Assembly: GCA_916613615.1 (NCBI GenBank)
Contig: OU744723.1
Location: 28,108,710 to 28,172,709 of the forward strand
Source of the DNA: Steromphala cineraria
Lineage: Eukaryota; Mollusca; Gastropoda; Trochida; Trochidae
Length of the DNA: 64,000 bases
Direction of reading: 5' to 3'
This document shows positions 63,893 through 64,000 of this stretch, piece after piece. The notes below the pieces were generated by a model. The model had not been told where the DNA came from and searched no databases. It saw only the letters and a list, made by a program, of their open reading frames with translations. The stretch's first letter is position 1; each line of letters starts with the position of its first letter. The translations under genes and the position numbers were made by a program.

Positions 63893-64000
63893 TATCTTTA
63901 TCTTAAAGTAGGTCCTCCCCAAACTTCTGTCCTATCTTTATCTTAAAGGAGGTCCTCCAAATACTTTTGTCCTATCTTTATATCAAAGTAGGTCCTCCAG
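63893..64000. repeat. Start of a 45-bp array running off the window
   Basis: TCCTATCTTTATCTTAAAGT plus AGGTCCTCC with an A-rich spacer, seen about two and a half times before the right edge, 124 bases upstream of the e1 acceptor. Confidence 0.75.

Overview
The window is animal nuclear DNA: AT-rich, intron-dense, full of minisatellites and short transposons. It lies inside one very large minus-strand gene. The dispersed repeats (GGGGGCAT-ended elements with GACGGACGG tracts, blocks of AAGGTCAAGGTCACAAGGTC) resemble those I know from bivalve and other mollusc genomes, so a mollusc is my best guess. This is an inference without any database search.

The only gene I can support is a giant cadherin. 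I placed 54 exons between 63769 (5' side) and 26 (3' side). Every one has splice sites, every exon length is a multiple of 3, and every intron is phase 0. Together they encode about 3,450 residues and about 33 extracellular cadherin (EC) repeats, open at both window edges. Except for one 2,070-base exon, each EC repeat is made by two exons: an A exon (60-64 codons: strand F LxVxAxD, strand G, linker, strands A and B, ending in DxD) and a B exon (39-50 codons: strand C VxYxL, then FFxIxxxTGxIxL). Exons are numbered e1 (right) to e54 (left) in transcript order. No signal peptide, EGF, laminin G, membrane or cytoplasmic part lies in the window.

Two features of the protein stand out. The calcium-binding linker DxNDNxP is replaced almost everywhere, typically by xRNPNxP. 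The repeats also alternate strictly between two classes, alpha (GEYPAPxFF core, then YDSxxP and an RN linker) and beta (SDNGxP and usually no RN linker), with one slip near 7.5-12.2 kb. Five beta-class A exons have lost the DxD calcium motif completely. All 12 cysteines fall as pairs within single repeats.

The DNA between exons is dominated by tandem arrays, about 18 kb in all. Several are built from copies of a neighbouring splice junction, so the gene carries dozens of decoy donors and acceptors: 8.2-9.0 kb (donor), 18.0-20.0 kb (acceptor plus 23 exon bases), 48.2-50.9 kb (donor), 54.2-55.1 kb (donor, in frame), 56.5-56.7 kb (acceptor plus exon start) and 57.4-58.7 kb (donor, in frame).

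Layout. 0-9 kb: e54-e45, with a TTAA-flanked 1.84-kb element at 4.2 kb and an inverted-repeat element at 6.8 kb. 9-21.5 kb: second copy of the 1.84-kb element, e44-e33 and the acceptor array. 21.5-30.5 kb: a 9-kb intron of satellite DNA. 30.5-43.2 kb: e32-e18. 43.2-47.7 kb: a 50-bp array and the giant exon e17. 47.9-64 kb: e16-e1 with five arrays.
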